Shown here: in pieces, positions 1 to 10,193 of the stretch | Numbering within the stretch: position 1 is the first letter of the stretch | Layout: the number at the start of each line of letters is the position of its first letter | Assembly (NCBI RefSeq): GCF_017565765.1 | Contig: NZ_JAGDYP010000001.1 | Coordinates: 399,972-463,971, forward strand | DNA length: 64,000 bases | From: Capnocytophaga bilenii | Lineage (GTDB): Bacteria; Bacteroidota; Bacteroidia; Flavobacteriales; Flavobacteriaceae | Direction of reading: 5' to 3' | The notes under the pieces: model-generated | The model's input: only the letters and a program-made list of their open reading frames with translations | The model's database searches: none | What the model was told of the DNA's origin: nothing | Program-made: the position numbers and the translations under genes

Positions 1-78
1 GCAGCAACTAATACCCCTAAAATGCAAAATTATAGACCCTAATAAACTGAATTTAAAACATAATTACATATTTCAAGA

Positions 79-1542
79 ATGCTAAATAGTAAAAAAACCA
101 AAATAGTAGCTACCTTAGGTCCTGCTACCGCTGACCCCGAAGTTATCAAAAATATGATGATTGCGGGAGTAAATGTGTTCCGTATCAACTTCTCTCACGC
201 CGACTATGACGATGTGCGAGAACGCATTGAGATGATACGCCGTATCAACCAAGAAAACGGTTTCCATACCGCTATCCTTGCCGACCTGCAAGGTCCTAAA
301 TTACGCGTAGGCGTAATGGAAGAAGGTACCGTAGTAACACCAGGAGATAAAGTTACTTTTGTAACAGGTGAACCTTTTGTAGGCAACAAAGAGCGTGCTT
401 ATATGAACTACGAAAAATTCCCTGCCGATGTACGCTCAGGAGAACGCATCTTGTTAGATGACGGTAAACTTATCTTCGAGGTATTATCATCAAACGGAGA
501 AAACGAAGTAGAAGCTGTCGTAATACAAGGAGGTCCTTTCAGCTCTAAAAAAGGGGTAAACCTCCCCAATACTAAAGTATCACTACCTGCCCTTACCGAA
601 AAAGATATACGCGATGCCCTATTTGCTATCACTCAAGAAGTAGATTGGTTTGCCCTCTCATTTGTACGCCACCCCGAAGATATTCAAGACCTTAAAGACC
701 TTATCGAGGAAAACGCAGGGCACAAAATACCTATTATTGCCAAAATTGAAAAACCAGAAGCTCTAAAAAATATAGATAAAATTATGGCAGCCTGCGATGG
801 TATAATGGTAGCTCGTGGCGACCTTGGTGTAGAAATCCCTGCCGAAGAAGTACCTCTTATCCAAAAAGAGTTAGTACACAAAGCCAAAGCACACCATATA
901 CCTGTAATTATCGCTACCCAGATGATGGAATCGATGATAAATAGCCTAACCCCCACCCGTGCCGAAGTGAATGACGTAGGGAACTCTGTCCTTGACGGTG
1001 CCGATGCGGTAATGCTTTCGGGCGAAACTTCTGTGGGTAAATACCCTGTACAAGTAATAGAGCAAATGAGCCGCATTATTCGTAGTGTAGAAGATTCTGA
1101 TATTATCAAAGTACCACTCGTTACCCCTTTTATACGCTCTTTGCGCTATATTACCAACACCATTTGCTTTCACGCAGCCAAGATGGCTAACGATACCAAT
1201 GCCAAAGTGATAACCTCACTCACCAATAGTGGCTATGCAGCATTCCGCATTTCGTCATATCGCCCCAGCTCACATATTTTGATATTTACCTCTAATAAGC
1301 GATTACTCACCCAGCTAAACCTATTGTGGGGTGTAACCACTTTCTATTATGACCGCTTTGTCTCTACCGATGAAGTTATAGAAGATATCAACCACGTAGC
1401 CAATGAAGAAGGCTATGTAGATATGGGCGACATAATGATCAACCTCGTATCGATGCCAATGCAAGGCAAAGGAATGGTAAATACCCTACGCGTTACCGAA
1501 ATCGACTCTTGCGCCGTAAGTTTTGACAAGAAAAAACGATAA
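79..1542 (+). CDS. pyk: pyruvate kinase
   Basis: This 487-residue protein converts phosphoenolpyruvate and ADP to pyruvate and ATP, the last step of glycolysis, in the cytosol. The N-terminus KTKIVATLGPAT, the active-site block MVARGDLGVEIP (about residues 246-257), and the segment TQMMESMINSLTPTRAEVNDV followed by DGADAVMLSGETSVGKYP are diagnostic, and the length is normal for the family. The ATG is followed directly by the conserved N-terminus. No clear -7 box is visible in the 78 bases upstream, so the promoter may lie outside the window. The next gene is about 290 bp away behind a palindromic repeat, so it is probably the last gene of its transcript. Confidence 0.97.
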   Translation: MLNSKKTKIVATLGPATADPEVIKNMMIAGVNVFRINFSHADYDDVRERIEMIRRINQENGFHTAILADLQGPKLRVGVMEEGTVVTPGDKVTFVTGEPFVGNKERAYMNYEKFPADVRSGERILLDDGKLIFEVLSSNGENEVEAVVIQGGPFSSKKGVNLPNTKVSLPALTEKDIRDALFAITQEVDWFALSFVRHPEDIQDLKDLIEENAGHKIPIIAKIEKPEALKNIDKIMAACDGIMVARGDLGVEIPAEEVPLIQKELVHKAKAHHIPVIIATQMMESMINSLTPTRAEVNDVGNSVLDGADAVMLSGETSVGKYPVQVIEQMSRIIRSVEDSDIIKVPLVTPFIRSLRYITNTICFHAAKMANDTNAKVITSLTNSGYAAFRISSYRPSSHILIFTSNKRLLTQLNLLWGVTTFYYDRFVSTDEVIEDINHVANEEGYVDMGDIMINLVSMPMQGKGMVNTLRVTEIDSCAVSFDKKKR

Positions 1543-1585
1543 AGGTAATTATAAATTAATCAATAAGATAATAAATTAACACACA

Positions 1586-1750
1586 GAGGCTGTCCGAAAA
1601 GTTTTGTTTTGTGAAGGCGATTTGCCAATCGCCCCTACAATGTGAATAAAAGTGATTGATTATCAGAGCAATTAACTTTGTCAAACTTTCAAAGTTTGAC
1701 AAAGAGTGTGGCGCAATCATACTTTTTAAAACTTTTCGGACAGTCCCTTT
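1586..1750. repeat. nested palindromic intergenic element
   Basis: The outer arms are inverted: GAGGCTGTCCGAAAAGTTTT at 1586-1605 pairs with AAAACTTTTCGGACAG from 1728. The interior holds a perfect 14-bp-arm palindrome with a 1-base centre at 1676-1704. It also holds a segment (about 1614-1650) that is the reverse complement of the GGGGCGATTGGCAAATCGCC repeat near 52.6 kb and 52.7 kb. The outer GGCTGTCC/GGACAGCC arms match the simple terminator hairpins at 12994 and 58708, so this looks like a terminator hairpin enlarged by other repeat sequence. No coding potential is seen. It fills most of the gap between pyk and the DoxX gene. Confidence 0.75.
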
Positions 1751-1836
1751 TAATGAATAAACTGTAAAAATGCAGTAGCATCACACTCCATTAGTAGCCA
1801 ATTACCATTCACTCTCATAAAATAAAAATTAAAAGT

Positions 1837-2241
1837 ATGAAAAACAGAGATTTAGGATTACTTATTTTGCGACTTACTATAGGCTTATTAATGATTCCAC
1901 ACGGGATTAACAAGGTTATACATCCTGTCGCCTTTCGTTTTATAAAAGAGACTGTAGAAGCCAAAGGGTTACCTATATTTATTGCTTATGGTGTATTTAT
2001 AGGTGAGATTGTAGCCCCTTTATTAGTAGTATTAGGATATAGAGCACGTATTGCAGCCTTTGTGATGTTCCTCAATGGGTTAGCAACTCTTTATTTAGCC
2101 TATAGCAATAAGCTTATAGCACTCACTGAGTACGGTGATTGGTCACCAGAACTATCCGCCCTTTTCTTTTTAGGTGCATTGGCTCTATTCTTTACAGGAG
2201 CAGGCAAATACAGCCTTTCACATCGCAACACTTGGGACTAA
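1837..2241 (+). CDS. DoxX family membrane protein
   Basis: A 134-residue protein with four hydrophobic helices and the pattern LLILRLTIGLLMIPHGINKV near the N-terminus, typical of the DoxX/SURF4-like family. Members are small inner-membrane proteins, some linked to respiratory or redox functions; the exact role here is unknown. The length matches the family. It sits alone between the palindromic element and the restriction island, with no close operon partner. Confidence 0.85.
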   Translation: MKNRDLGLLILRLTIGLLMIPHGINKVIHPVAFRFIKETVEAKGLPIFIAYGVFIGEIVAPLLVVLGYRARIAAFVMFLNGLATLYLAYSNKLIALTEYGDWSPELSALFFLGALALFFTGAGKYSLSHRNTWD

Positions 2242-2331
2242 AGCACTGCACTACACCCAAAACTCAAAAACAGCTGGTAGCAAAAAAATGCTATTGGTAG
2301 ATTTAAATCATAAATAAAAAGTGTTACTTCC

Positions 2332-2381
2332 GTAATTTTCTCATCTACATTAGCTAATTAGCAAATTATTATTATCTTTGC
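2332..2381 (+). repeat. left 50-bp direct repeat carrying the hsdM promoter
   Basis: This 50-bp stretch recurs at 10190-10239 with only two differences. It ends in TATCTTTG (2373-2380), a good Bacteroidota -7 box (TAnnTTTG), about 30 bases before the hsdM ATG. The same box in the right copy precedes the P-type ATPase. The two copies bracket the whole hsd island. Confidence 0.9.
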
Positions 2382-2410
2382 CTGAGAAATTTAAAAAAAC
2401 AGGTAATATA

Positions 2411-3958
2411 ATGAGCAGTACTAAACAACGAGAAGAATTACAAGCCGCTATTTGGAAGATAGCCAATGATGTACGTGGCGCTGTAGATGGTTGGGATTTT
2501 AAACAATTTGTATTGGGTACCCTTTTCTATCGTTTTATCAGCGAGAATTTTACTAATTTCATCGAAGGTGGCGATGAGAGCGTGCAATACGCTCAGCTGC
2601 CCGACAGTGCTATTACCCCTGAAATAAAAGACGACGCTACTAAAACCAAAGGCTACTTTATTTACCCTACTCAGCTTTTTGTAAATGTAGCCAAAAAAGC
2701 AAATACCAATTCCAATCTCAATACCGATTTAGCGGCTATCTTCTCGGCTATTGAAAGTTCTGCCAATGGCTACCCTTCCGAAGCGGACATCAAAGGACTG
2801 TTTGCCGACTTCGATACTACTTCCAACCGCCTTGGCAATACGGTTGAGGAAAAAAACAAACGACTTGCGGCGGTAATAAACGGAGTAGCAGGACTTAGTT
2901 TTGGTGATTTTGAAAACCACCAAATCGACCTCTTTGGCGATGCTTATGAGTTCCTTATCTCCAATTATGCTGCCAACGCAGGCAAATCGGGAGGGGAGTT
3001 TTTTACCCCTCAGAACGTATCAAAACTCATTGCGCAGTTGGCATTGTTAGGACAAACTTCAGTAAATAAGATTTACGACCCTGCTTGTGGGTCGGGCTCT
3101 CTACTACTACAAGCTAAAAAACACTTCGATGACTACCAAATAGAAGAAGGCTTCTTTGGGCAGGAAATCAATCATACTACCTACAACTTGGCGCGTATGA
3201 ATATGTTCTTGCACAATATCAACTACGACAAATTCAATATTGCCTTAGGCGATACCCTCATCAACCCTTGCTTTGGCGATGAAAAACCTTTTGATGCGAT
3301 TGTTTCTAATCCTCCTTATTCGGTGAACTGGATAGGTAGCGACGACCCTACCCTTATCAACGATGACCGTTTTGCGCCAGCAGGTGTATTAGCTCCAAAA
3401 TCTAAAGCCGACTTTGCCTTTGTATTGCATTCCCTCAGTTACCTTTCCGCTAAGGGGCGTGCGGCTATCGTATGCTTCCCTGGTATTTTTTACCGTGGAG
3501 GTGCTGAGCAGAAAATCCGCAAATACCTCATCGATAACAACTATGTAGAAACCGTCATTGCCCTACCGCCCAACCTCTTCTACGGTACGAGCATTGCCGT
3601 AAATATATTAGTGCTTTCCAAACACAAACCCGACACCCTTACCCAATTTATAGATGCCAGTGGTGAGGACTTTTTTAAGAAAGAAACCAATAACAACGTG
3701 CTGACCGATGCCCATATAGCGCGTATCGTTACTATTTTTGCCGACAAAAAGGCGGTACCTCACACCGCAGTACAGATAGATAACCAGCAGATAGCCGAAA
3801 ATGATTACAACCTATCTGTGAGTTCATACGTAGAAGCTAAAGACACCCGCGAGGTGATAGATATAAAGGTGCTAAATGCTGAAGTAATACAAACGGTAGC
3901 GCGTATTAATGAGCTGAGGGCTGATATAGAGGAGATTATTAGAGAAATAGAAAACTAA
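2411..3958 (+). CDS. hsdM: type I restriction-modification methyltransferase subunit M
   Basis: A 515-residue N6-adenine methyltransferase subunit that, with HsdS, methylates the recognition site and protects host DNA. An HsdM N-terminal helical region is followed by SAM motif I DPACGSG (about residue 223) and catalytic NPPY (about residue 300). The ATG at 2411 ([10 protein letters not shown]) is preferred because an in-frame TTG at 2378 lies inside the TATCTTTG promoter box. It is the first gene of the island; hsdS follows after a 203-bp gap with degraded-looking sequence. Confidence 0.96.
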   Translation: MSSTKQREELQAAIWKIANDVRGAVDGWDFKQFVLGTLFYRFISENFTNFIEGGDESVQYAQLPDSAITPEIKDDATKTKGYFIYPTQLFVNVAKKANTNSNLNTDLAAIFSAIESSANGYPSEADIKGLFADFDTTSNRLGNTVEEKNKRLAAVINGVAGLSFGDFENHQIDLFGDAYEFLISNYAANAGKSGGEFFTPQNVSKLIAQLALLGQTSVNKIYDPACGSGSLLLQAKKHFDDYQIEEGFFGQEINHTTYNLARMNMFLHNINYDKFNIALGDTLINPCFGDEKPFDAIVSNPPYSVNWIGSDDPTLINDDRFAPAGVLAPKSKADFAFVLHSLSYLSAKGRAAIVCFPGIFYRGGAEQKIRKYLIDNNYVETVIALPPNLFYGTSIAVNILVLSKHKPDTLTQFIDASGEDFFKKETNNNVLTDAHIARIVTIFADKKAVPHTAVQIDNQQIAENDYNLSVSSYVEAKDTREVIDIKVLNAEVIQTVARINELRADIEEIIREIEN

Positions 3959-4161
3959 TAGATAAATATGGAAGCACAAAAATCAGCCGAAGCAACTGTC
4001 AAGATTTTCTTGACAATTCAAAAAGAAGGTAACTAAGACGTTAGGCAACAATATTAGAAGAAAGTGGTATGTCGGAATTTCCGACACACCACTCAAAAAG
4101 CTTAAAAGCATTAGAGAAAAACACAGCTAAGCTATTGAAAACGAAACACAAATAACAACCT
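3959..4161. other. hsdM-hsdS gap with two palindromes and broken reading frames
   Basis: The 203 bases hold TGTCAAGA-TTT-TCTTGACA near 3999 and TGTCGGAA-T-TTCCGACA near 4069, both perfect 8-bp-arm inverted repeats. A short frame starts at ATG 3969 and stops after about 22 codons. A second frame continues with a stop inside it until the hsdS start. This resembles a decayed accessory ORF of the kind often placed between hsdM and hsdS, but I cannot name the family. Confidence 0.35.
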
Positions 4162-5379
4162 ATGACACAAGAACCAAAAATATTCCCTTATATAGCGCGC
4201 CTCCTGCAAGGCGCTGAAGTAGTATGGAAACCGCTAGGAGAAGTATGTAAAGTATTAAGAGGTAAATCTTTGCAAAAGTCTGATATAGGATTAGGTAATG
4301 TTCCTATAATATTGTACGGAGAATTATATACCACATATGGAAATTACATAACAGAGATAGTGTCACATACTTCTTTAGAGCGAGTTGAAAAAGCAACTAT
4401 AGCTAAAAAATCCGACTTATTATTACCTCTATCTAGTACAACAAAAGAAGCTCAAATAGGTAAAGTTTCAGCCATTTGCATAGATATACCTGTGTATATA
4501 GGAGGAGATACCCTTATTTTATCTCACTTACAAAATGCAGGATATTTAGTTCATTTATTAAATAGTGAATGGTTTGAAAAACAAAAAATGAAATGTGTAA
4601 AAGGAACAACAATAATGCACCTCTCCCCAAAAGAGTTTTTGAAACTCCCAATCCCTCTCCCTCCTCTTTCTGTTCAGCAAGAGATTGTTCGTATTTTGGA
4701 CAAGTTCACCCAGCTGGAGGCGGAGCTGGAGGCGGAGCTGGAGGCGGAGCTGGAGGCGGAGCTGGAGGCGGAGCTGGACTGCCGCAAGCGGCAGTATGAA
4801 TACTATCGTAATAAGTTACTGAGTTATGAAGGAAATGAGGTAGAATGGAAAACGCTGGGAGAAGTAGCTAAAGTTACTATAGGAGAATTTGTCCATAAAA
4901 ATTATCAGAAAGCAGACGGATTATACCCTGTTTTTAATGGTGGAATTACTGAGACAGGTTTCTATGATAGATTTAATCAAAAAGGTAATAAAATAATTAT
5001 TAGTGCAAGAGGAGCTAATGCAGGTTTTGTTAATAAAATTCACTCTCCTTTTTGGGCAGGTAATAGCTGTTATACTATTGATTTGAATGATAAAGATGGA
5101 AAATATTGGATATATGTATATTACTATTTAAAGAATAATCAGGAAAAACTAATTGGAGTGCAACAAAAAGGAGGAATACCTGCAGTTTCCAAAAAACAAA
5201 TAGAGACTCTTAAAATCCCTCTCCCCCCATTAGAAAAGCAAAACCGCATTGTCGCTATTCTTGATAAGTTCGATACTTTAGTTAATTCCATTAGCGAGGG
5301 GCTACCCAAAGAAATAGCCCTGCGCAGAAAACAATACGAGTATTACAGAGAAAAATTATTGTCTTTCCCTAAGAAATAA
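4162..5379 (+). CDS. hsdS: type I restriction-modification specificity subunit S
   Basis: A 405-residue specificity subunit that gives HsdM and HsdR their bipartite DNA target. Two target-recognition domains (about residues 15-170 and 225-375) are each followed by a conserved segment beginning IPLPPL. The central spacer is a helix built from five EAEL repeats followed by a CRKRQYEYYRNKLL segment, mirrored at the C-terminus by RRKQYEYYREKLLSF. The length is typical. The EAEL array is encoded by perfect 12-bp tandem repeats, so slippage would change helix length and the distance between the half-sites without breaking the frame. Confidence 0.95.
   Translation: MTQEPKIFPYIARLLQGAEVVWKPLGEVCKVLRGKSLQKSDIGLGNVPIILYGELYTTYGNYITEIVSHTSLERVEKATIAKKSDLLLPLSSTTKEAQIGKVSAICIDIPVYIGGDTLILSHLQNAGYLVHLLNSEWFEKQKMKCVKGTTIMHLSPKEFLKLPIPLPPLSVQQEIVRILDKFTQLEAELEAELEAELEAELEAELDCRKRQYEYYRNKLLSYEGNEVEWKTLGEVAKVTIGEFVHKNYQKADGLYPVFNGGITETGFYDRFNQKGNKIIISARGANAGFVNKIHSPFWAGNSCYTIDLNDKDGKYWIYVYYYLKNNQEKLIGVQQKGGIPAVSKKQIETLKIPLPPLEKQNRIVAILDKFDTLVNSISEGLPKEIALRRKQYEYYREKLLSFPKK
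4717..4776 (+). repeat. five perfect 12-bp tandem repeats inside hsdS
   Basis: The unit GAGGCGGAGCTG is repeated five times without a mismatch, encoding (Glu-Ala-Glu-Leu)x5 in the spacer between the two recognition domains. It is strikingly GC-rich against its AT-rich surroundings. A 4-residue repeat at the same place controls the non-specific spacer in the EcoR124 family. Confidence 0.95.
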
Positions 5380-5385
5380 AATGCT

Positions 5386-5495
5386 TAAGCAAGTTTTGCC
5401 CTTTGCTAAGCAAGGAAGAAATGTAATTATAACTCACTGAAAATCAATAGTAAAATTTAAATAAGCAAGTTTTACCCCTAAATAAGCAAGTTTTT
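5386..5495 (+). repeat. 110-bp direct repeat, left copy
   Basis: It starts just after the hsdS stop and recurs at 6975-7084 with two mismatches. It contains several copies of TAAGCAAG(TTTT) and a central segment reading GAAGAAATGTAATTATAACT. The two copies flank the AlbA_2/ATPase gene exactly, so that gene looks like a cassette inserted upstream of hsdR with duplication of the leader. Confidence 0.92.
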
Positions 5496-5519
5496 TATAC
5501 CAATAAGCAAGGAAAAATT

Positions 5520-6977
5520 ATGAATAAGCCAGTATCAAAAATTAATAGTATTATTACCAAGCAATACTTAGAAAAACAGCTTGAAAACCAATATTTTGAA
5601 AGGAAAGGCTTAGGAGAGAAGGATACGAAACCTACCAAAATTGCGGAAGAGCTCATCGGTATGCTCAATGCTGATGGAGGGGTATTAGCTTTTGGAATAA
5701 GTGATAAAGGAGAAATACAAGATCTCAACACTATAGCTGACAAATTGGATGAGTATAGAAAACTAGTCTTTGATTTTATTATTCCTCCTTGTAATATTGT
5801 ATTAGAAGAAGTATTTGTAGATGGAAAACTAATCTTTTTCTTTCATGTAGAACAAGATGTAGAGCGTATATATTGTCGTAAAGATAATGAAAAATTTTTT
5901 CTAAGAATAGCCGACAGTAACAGGGAACTAAACCAAGAGCAGATAAAAAAACTTGAATACGATAAAAATATTCGTCTATTCGAGGAAGAACTTATGCCGG
6001 ACTTTGATGAAGAGGACTTAGACCAAACTTTATTGGCAGCTTATAAAGAGAAACTAAACTTTACAGGTGAGGTATATGATTTGCTTTATAAACGAAATCT
6101 ATTAGCCAAGAAAGAAGGGAAATACCAATTTAAAAAATCGGCAATACTTTTGTTTTCTACTTCGCCTGAGCGTTATATCCCGTCTGCCTCCGTGCGCTAT
6201 GTACGTTATGAAGGAACAGAGGCAAAAGTGGGTAGTGAGCACAATGTAGTGAAAGACCAACGTTTTGAAAACAATATCCCAAGACTTATTGATGAACTTA
6301 CCTATTTTTTGCGTACCTCATTGCGAGATTATTATTTTTTAGATGTTACTATAGGAAAATTCAGAAAAGTACCTGAATACCCCGAAGAGGCTTGGCTTGA
6401 AGGGGTGGTCAATGCTCTTTGCCACCGTTCCTATAATCTACAGGGCAATGAAATTTATATCAAACATTTTGATGACCGGCTTGAGATTAGTAATAGTGGT
6501 CCTCTCCCTGCACAAGTTACGATTGAAAATATAAAAACAGAACGTTTTGCTCGAAATCCACGTATAGCAAGAGTGTTAGAGGACTTAGGGTATGTTCGTC
6601 AGCTCAATGAGGGAGTATCACGTATTTATCAATCTATGGAAAAGTCATTGCTTGCCCAACCAGAGTATAGAGAGCAGAATAACAATGTATATCTCACTTT
6701 GCGCAATAGGGTAAGTGCTCACGAGAAAACGATTTCAAAAGCACTAATGAATGCTATTGAAGAGAAGTGGAATGAATATAATGAAACCCAAAAAGCTATT
6801 TTACTCTATTTATTCAGAAAAGGCTCTGCTGTACTTTCTGATTTGCTACAATATACAAAGATTAATCAAAATTCTGTACGCTCTTATCTAAATGCATTTA
6901 TCGCTCAAAACATTATAGAACGACATAGTGGAAAACAGCGTGATGTGAATGCAAAATATACCTTCAAGAAAGAATAA
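5520..6977 (+). CDS. AlbA_2 / HATPase_c_4 domain protein in the hsd locus
   Basis: A 485-residue protein with an N-terminal AlbA_2 (Schlafen-type) region (ERKGLGEKDTKPTKIAEELIGMLNADGG, about residues 27-55), a GHKL-type ATPase region (EAWLEGVVNALCHRSY, later RLEISNSGPLP, about residues 285-350) and a C-terminal winged-helix segment (about 415-480). Such proteins often occur within type I restriction loci and other defence islands; their function there is not settled. The gene lies between hsdS and hsdR. Its stop codon TAA (6975-6977) is the first triplet of the right 110-bp repeat. Confidence 0.85.
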   Translation: MNKPVSKINSIITKQYLEKQLENQYFERKGLGEKDTKPTKIAEELIGMLNADGGVLAFGISDKGEIQDLNTIADKLDEYRKLVFDFIIPPCNIVLEEVFVDGKLIFFFHVEQDVERIYCRKDNEKFFLRIADSNRELNQEQIKKLEYDKNIRLFEEELMPDFDEEDLDQTLLAAYKEKLNFTGEVYDLLYKRNLLAKKEGKYQFKKSAILLFSTSPERYIPSASVRYVRYEGTEAKVGSEHNVVKDQRFENNIPRLIDELTYFLRTSLRDYYFLDVTIGKFRKVPEYPEEAWLEGVVNALCHRSYNLQGNEIYIKHFDDRLEISNSGPLPAQVTIENIKTERFARNPRIARVLEDLGYVRQLNEGVSRIYQSMEKSLLAQPEYREQNNNVYLTLRNRVSAHEKTISKALMNAIEEKWNEYNETQKAILLYLFRKGSAVLSDLLQYTKINQNSVRSYLNAFIAQNIIERHSGKQRDVNAKYTFKKE

Positions 6978-7084
6978 GCAAGTTTTGCCCCTTGTTAAGC
7001 AAGGAAGAAATGTAATTATAACTCACTGAAAATCAATAGTAAAATTTAAATAAGCAAGTTTTACCCCTAAATAAGCAAGTTTTT
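6975..7084 (+). repeat. 110-bp direct repeat, right copy
   Basis: Near-identical to 5386-5495 (two mismatches). It begins at the stop codon of the AlbA_2 gene and ends 4 bases before the hsdR ATG, so it serves as the hsdR leader. The TAAGCAAGTTTT motif repeats inside it. Confidence 0.92.
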
Positions 7085-7088
7085 AACA

Positions 7089-10000
7089 ATGAATTACAAC
7101 ACTATCGCCGAAACACAAAACTACATTGTTTTAGACAGTTATACTAAGCTCTCTAAAGTAAATGAAGCTCCTGCTACTTACCAAAGCGAAAATGCGTTGG
7201 AACGCGAATTTATAGAGGATTTGGTAGGGCAAGGCTATGAATACTTGCCTCTGCTTACTACCCCTACAGCTCTCTTGGCAAATGTACGCACGCAGCTGCA
7301 AAACCTTAATAGCGTAACCTTTACCGATGCCGAATGGGCGCGCTTTGTAGAAGAGTATTTAGATGCCCCCAGCGATAACTTGGTAGAAAAATCACGCAAA
7401 CTGCACCGCGATTATATCTACGACTTTGTGTTTGACGATGGGCATATACAAAACATCTATTTGGTAGATAAGAAAAATATCATTCGCAATAAGGTGCAGG
7501 TCATCAACCAGTTCGAGCAAAAAGGCTCTCACGCCAATCGCTATGATGTAACAATTTTAGTAAATGGCTTGCCCTTAGTGCAAATAGAACTCAAAAAGCG
7601 AGGCGTTGCTATCCGCGAGGCGTTCAACCAAGTGCATCGCTATAGCAAAGAGAGTTTCAACAGCGAGAGTTCTCTATACAAATACCTACAACTCTTTGTT
7701 ATTTCCAACGGTACCGATACCCGCTATTTTGCCAATACCGTAAAGCGCAATAAGAACAGCTTCGATTTTACGATGAATTGGGCAAGAGCCGATAATACGC
7801 TCATCAAAGACCTGAAGGATTTTACAGCTACTTTCTTCCAGAAAAATACTTTGTTACAAGTGTTGCTCACCTATTCGGTGCTTGATGTAAGCGACACGCT
7901 ACTGGTGATGCGCCCCTACCAAATAGCCGCTACCGAGCGACTGCTCTGGAAGATTAAAAGTGCCTATCAGGCGAAACATTGGAGCTCTCTTGAGGGAGGT
8001 GGTTATATATGGCACACTACAGGTTCGGGCAAAACACTCACTAGCTTTAAGGCTGCCCAATTGGCTACCCAGCTCGATTTTATTGATAAAGTATTCTTTG
8101 TAGTAGACCGCAAGGATTTGGATTATCAAACAATGAAGGAGTACCAACGCTTTTCGCCCGATAGTGTAAATGGTTCGGGTAGTACTGCCGGACTCAAACA
8201 GAATTTAACCAAGAACGACCATAAAATTATCGTTACTACTATCCAAAAACTCAATAACCTGATGAGGAGTGAAGAGCATTTGCCGGTATATGACCAGCAA
8301 GTAGTCTTTATCTTCGATGAGGCGCATCGTTCGCAATTTGGCGAAGCCCAAAAGAACCTTAAAAAGAAGTTTAAAAAGTACTACCAATTTGGTTTTACAG
8401 GTACCCCTATTTTCTCCGAAAATGCTTTGGGCAGCGAAACTACTGCCAGCGTATTTGGTCGCGAACTGCACGCCTACGTGATTACCGATGCCATTCGCGA
8501 TGAAAAGGTGCTGAGGTTCAAAGTAGATTACAACGATGTACGTCCGCAATTTAAGGGTATAGAAACCGAGCAAGATGAAGCCAAACTTAGTGCTGCCGAA
8601 AACAAACGCCTCTTGCTACACCCCGAACGTATCAAAGAGATTTCTACCTATATCCTGCGCAATTTCCGCCTTAAAACACATAGAAACGAGGGCAGTAATA
8701 AGGGCTTCAATGCGATGTTTGCCGTGAGCAGTGTAGAGGCTGCCAAATGCTACTACCAAGAGCTCAATGCCTTGCAAAAAGATAGCGACCGACCGCTCAA
8801 GATAGCGACTATCTTTTCCTATGCTGCCAATGAAGAACAAAATGCGATAGGCGACATTACCGATGAAACTTTTGAGCCTACAGCTATGGATGTTAGTGCC
8901 AAAGAGTTTTTAGAAAAAGTCATTGCCGACTATAATGCGATGTTTAAAACAAGTTTTTCATTAGAGAGCAAATCGTTTGAAAACTACTATCGCGATTTGA
9001 GTAACCGAATGAAAAATCAAGAGGTAGACCTGATGATAGTAGTGGGTATGTTCCTCACAGGTTTTGATGCGTCTATGCTCAATACATTGTTTGTAGACAA
9101 AAACTTGCGCTATCACGGACTTTTGCAGGCTTATTCTCGCACTAATCGCATCTACAACAGCACTAAAAGTTTTGGCAATATTGTTACTTTTCGCGATTTA
9201 GAACAAGCTACTATTGATGCTATTACCCTTTTTGGCGATAAGAGCACCAAGAATGTAATCCTCGAAAAGAGCTATCAAGAGTATTTAAATGGTTTTACCG
9301 ATATAATTACCGGTAAAGCCTGCCGAGGCTATAACGAAATTGTAAAGGAACTAAAAGAACAATTCCCCGACCCCGATGAAATTCACACTACTGCCGATAA
9401 GAAAGCCTTTGTAAAGCTTTTTGGTGAATATTTGCAGGTGGAAAACATCTTGCAAAACTACGATGAGTTTACCCATCTCAAAGCGCTACAAACGATTGAT
9501 AAAAACGACCCCGAAGCGTTAAAAGTCTTTGCCGAAGAGCATTTCCTAACCGAAGAACAAGTAACTTCTATGGTACAATTAGAGGTACTCAAAGAGCGAT
9601 TAGTGCAAGACTATAAATCTACTTATAACGACATACGCGATTGGGTAAATAAAGAACGCGAGAATGCCGCACAAGAAAAACAGTTAATTGATTGGGAAGA
9701 GGTAGTTTTTGAAGTAGATTTGCTAAAATCGCAAGAAATAGACCTTGATTACATACTCGAACTCATCTTAGAACACCACAAAAAGAACAAAAACAAAGAG
9801 GCTTTGGTAGAGGAAGTGCGCCGCACTATTCGTGCCAGCATAGGTAATCGTGCCAAAGAAGGTCTTATAGTAGATTTTATCAACGAAACCGATTTAGATA
9901 CTATTGACGATAAACCAACTATCATAGCAGCTTTCTTCACTTATGCCCAAGAGCGACAAAGAGAAGATGCAAAGAACCTAATTGCTGAAGAAAACCTAAA

Positions 10001-10193
10001 TGAAGAGGCTGCCAAACGATATATACAACTCTCCTTAAAACGCGAATACGCTAGCGAAAATGGTACCGACCTTAATGGTATTTTGCCAAAAATGAGTGCG
10101 CTAAATCCACACTATCGTACCAAGAAACAAAGTGTATTTCGCAGAATAGCAGCTTTTGTAGAGAAATACAAAGGCGTAGGGGGTGAGTTGTAA
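7089..10193 (+). CDS. hsdR: type I restriction enzyme R subunit
   Basis: A 1034-residue motor and nuclease subunit that translocates and cleaves unmethylated DNA in complex with HsdM and HsdS. The PD-(D/E)xK nuclease core reads D153[14 protein letters not shown]167-L-K169. Superfamily 2 helicase motifs follow: Walker A TTGSGKT (about 311-317) and FDEAHRS (about 408-414). Motif [12 protein letters not shown] lies further downstream. The length is full and no frameshift is seen. The stop codon lies at the start of the right 50-bp island repeat. Confidence 0.96.
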   Translation: MNYNTIAETQNYIVLDSYTKLSKVNEAPATYQSENALEREFIEDLVGQGYEYLPLLTTPTALLANVRTQLQNLNSVTFTDAEWARFVEEYLDAPSDNLVEKSRKLHRDYIYDFVFDDGHIQNIYLVDKKNIIRNKVQVINQFEQKGSHANRYDVTILVNGLPLVQIELKKRGVAIREAFNQVHRYSKESFNSESSLYKYLQLFVISNGTDTRYFANTVKRNKNSFDFTMNWARADNTLIKDLKDFTATFFQKNTLLQVLLTYSVLDVSDTLLVMRPYQIAATERLLWKIKSAYQAKHWSSLEGGGYIWHTTGSGKTLTSFKAAQLATQLDFIDKVFFVVDRKDLDYQTMKEYQRFSPDSVNGSGSTAGLKQNLTKNDHKIIVTTIQKLNNLMRSEEHLPVYDQQVVFIFDEAHRSQFGEAQKNLKKKFKKYYQFGFTGTPIFSENALGSETTASVFGRELHAYVITDAIRDEKVLRFKVDYNDVRPQFKGIETEQDEAKLSAAENKRLLLHPERIKEISTYILRNFRLKTHRNEGSNKGFNAMFAVSSVEAAKCYYQELNALQKDSDRPLKIATIFSYAANEEQNAIGDITDETFEPTAMDVSAKEFLEKVIADYNAMFKTSFSLESKSFENYYRDLSNRMKNQEVDLMIVVGMFLTGFDASMLNTLFVDKNLRYHGLLQAYSRTNRIYNSTKSFGNIVTFRDLEQATIDAITLFGDKSTKNVILEKSYQEYLNGFTDIITGKACRGYNEIVKELKEQFPDPDEIHTTADKKAFVKLFGEYLQVENILQNYDEFTHLKALQTIDKNDPEALKVFAEEHFLTEEQVTSMVQLEVLKERLVQDYKSTYNDIRDWVNKERENAAQEKQLIDWEEVVFEVDLLKSQEIDLDYILELILEHHKKNKNKEALVEEVRRTIRASIGNRAKEGLIVDFINETDLDTIDDKPTIIAAFFTYAQERQREDAKNLIAEENLNEEAAKRYIQLSLKREYASENGTDLNGILPKMSALNPHYRTKKQSVFRRIAAFVEKYKGVGGEL

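Noticed and set aside
2378..2410. Earlier in-frame TTG start for hsdM
   Set aside because: The TTG is part of the TATCTTTG -7 box; the ATG at 2411 starts the conserved sequence. The same reasoning moved the starts of pth, rlmN, the trmH-family gene and the YD-repeat lipoprotein.
4593..4799. Glycine-rich reading frame across the hsdS repeat
   Set aside because: It is the shifted-frame reading of the 12-bp array and lies within hsdS.
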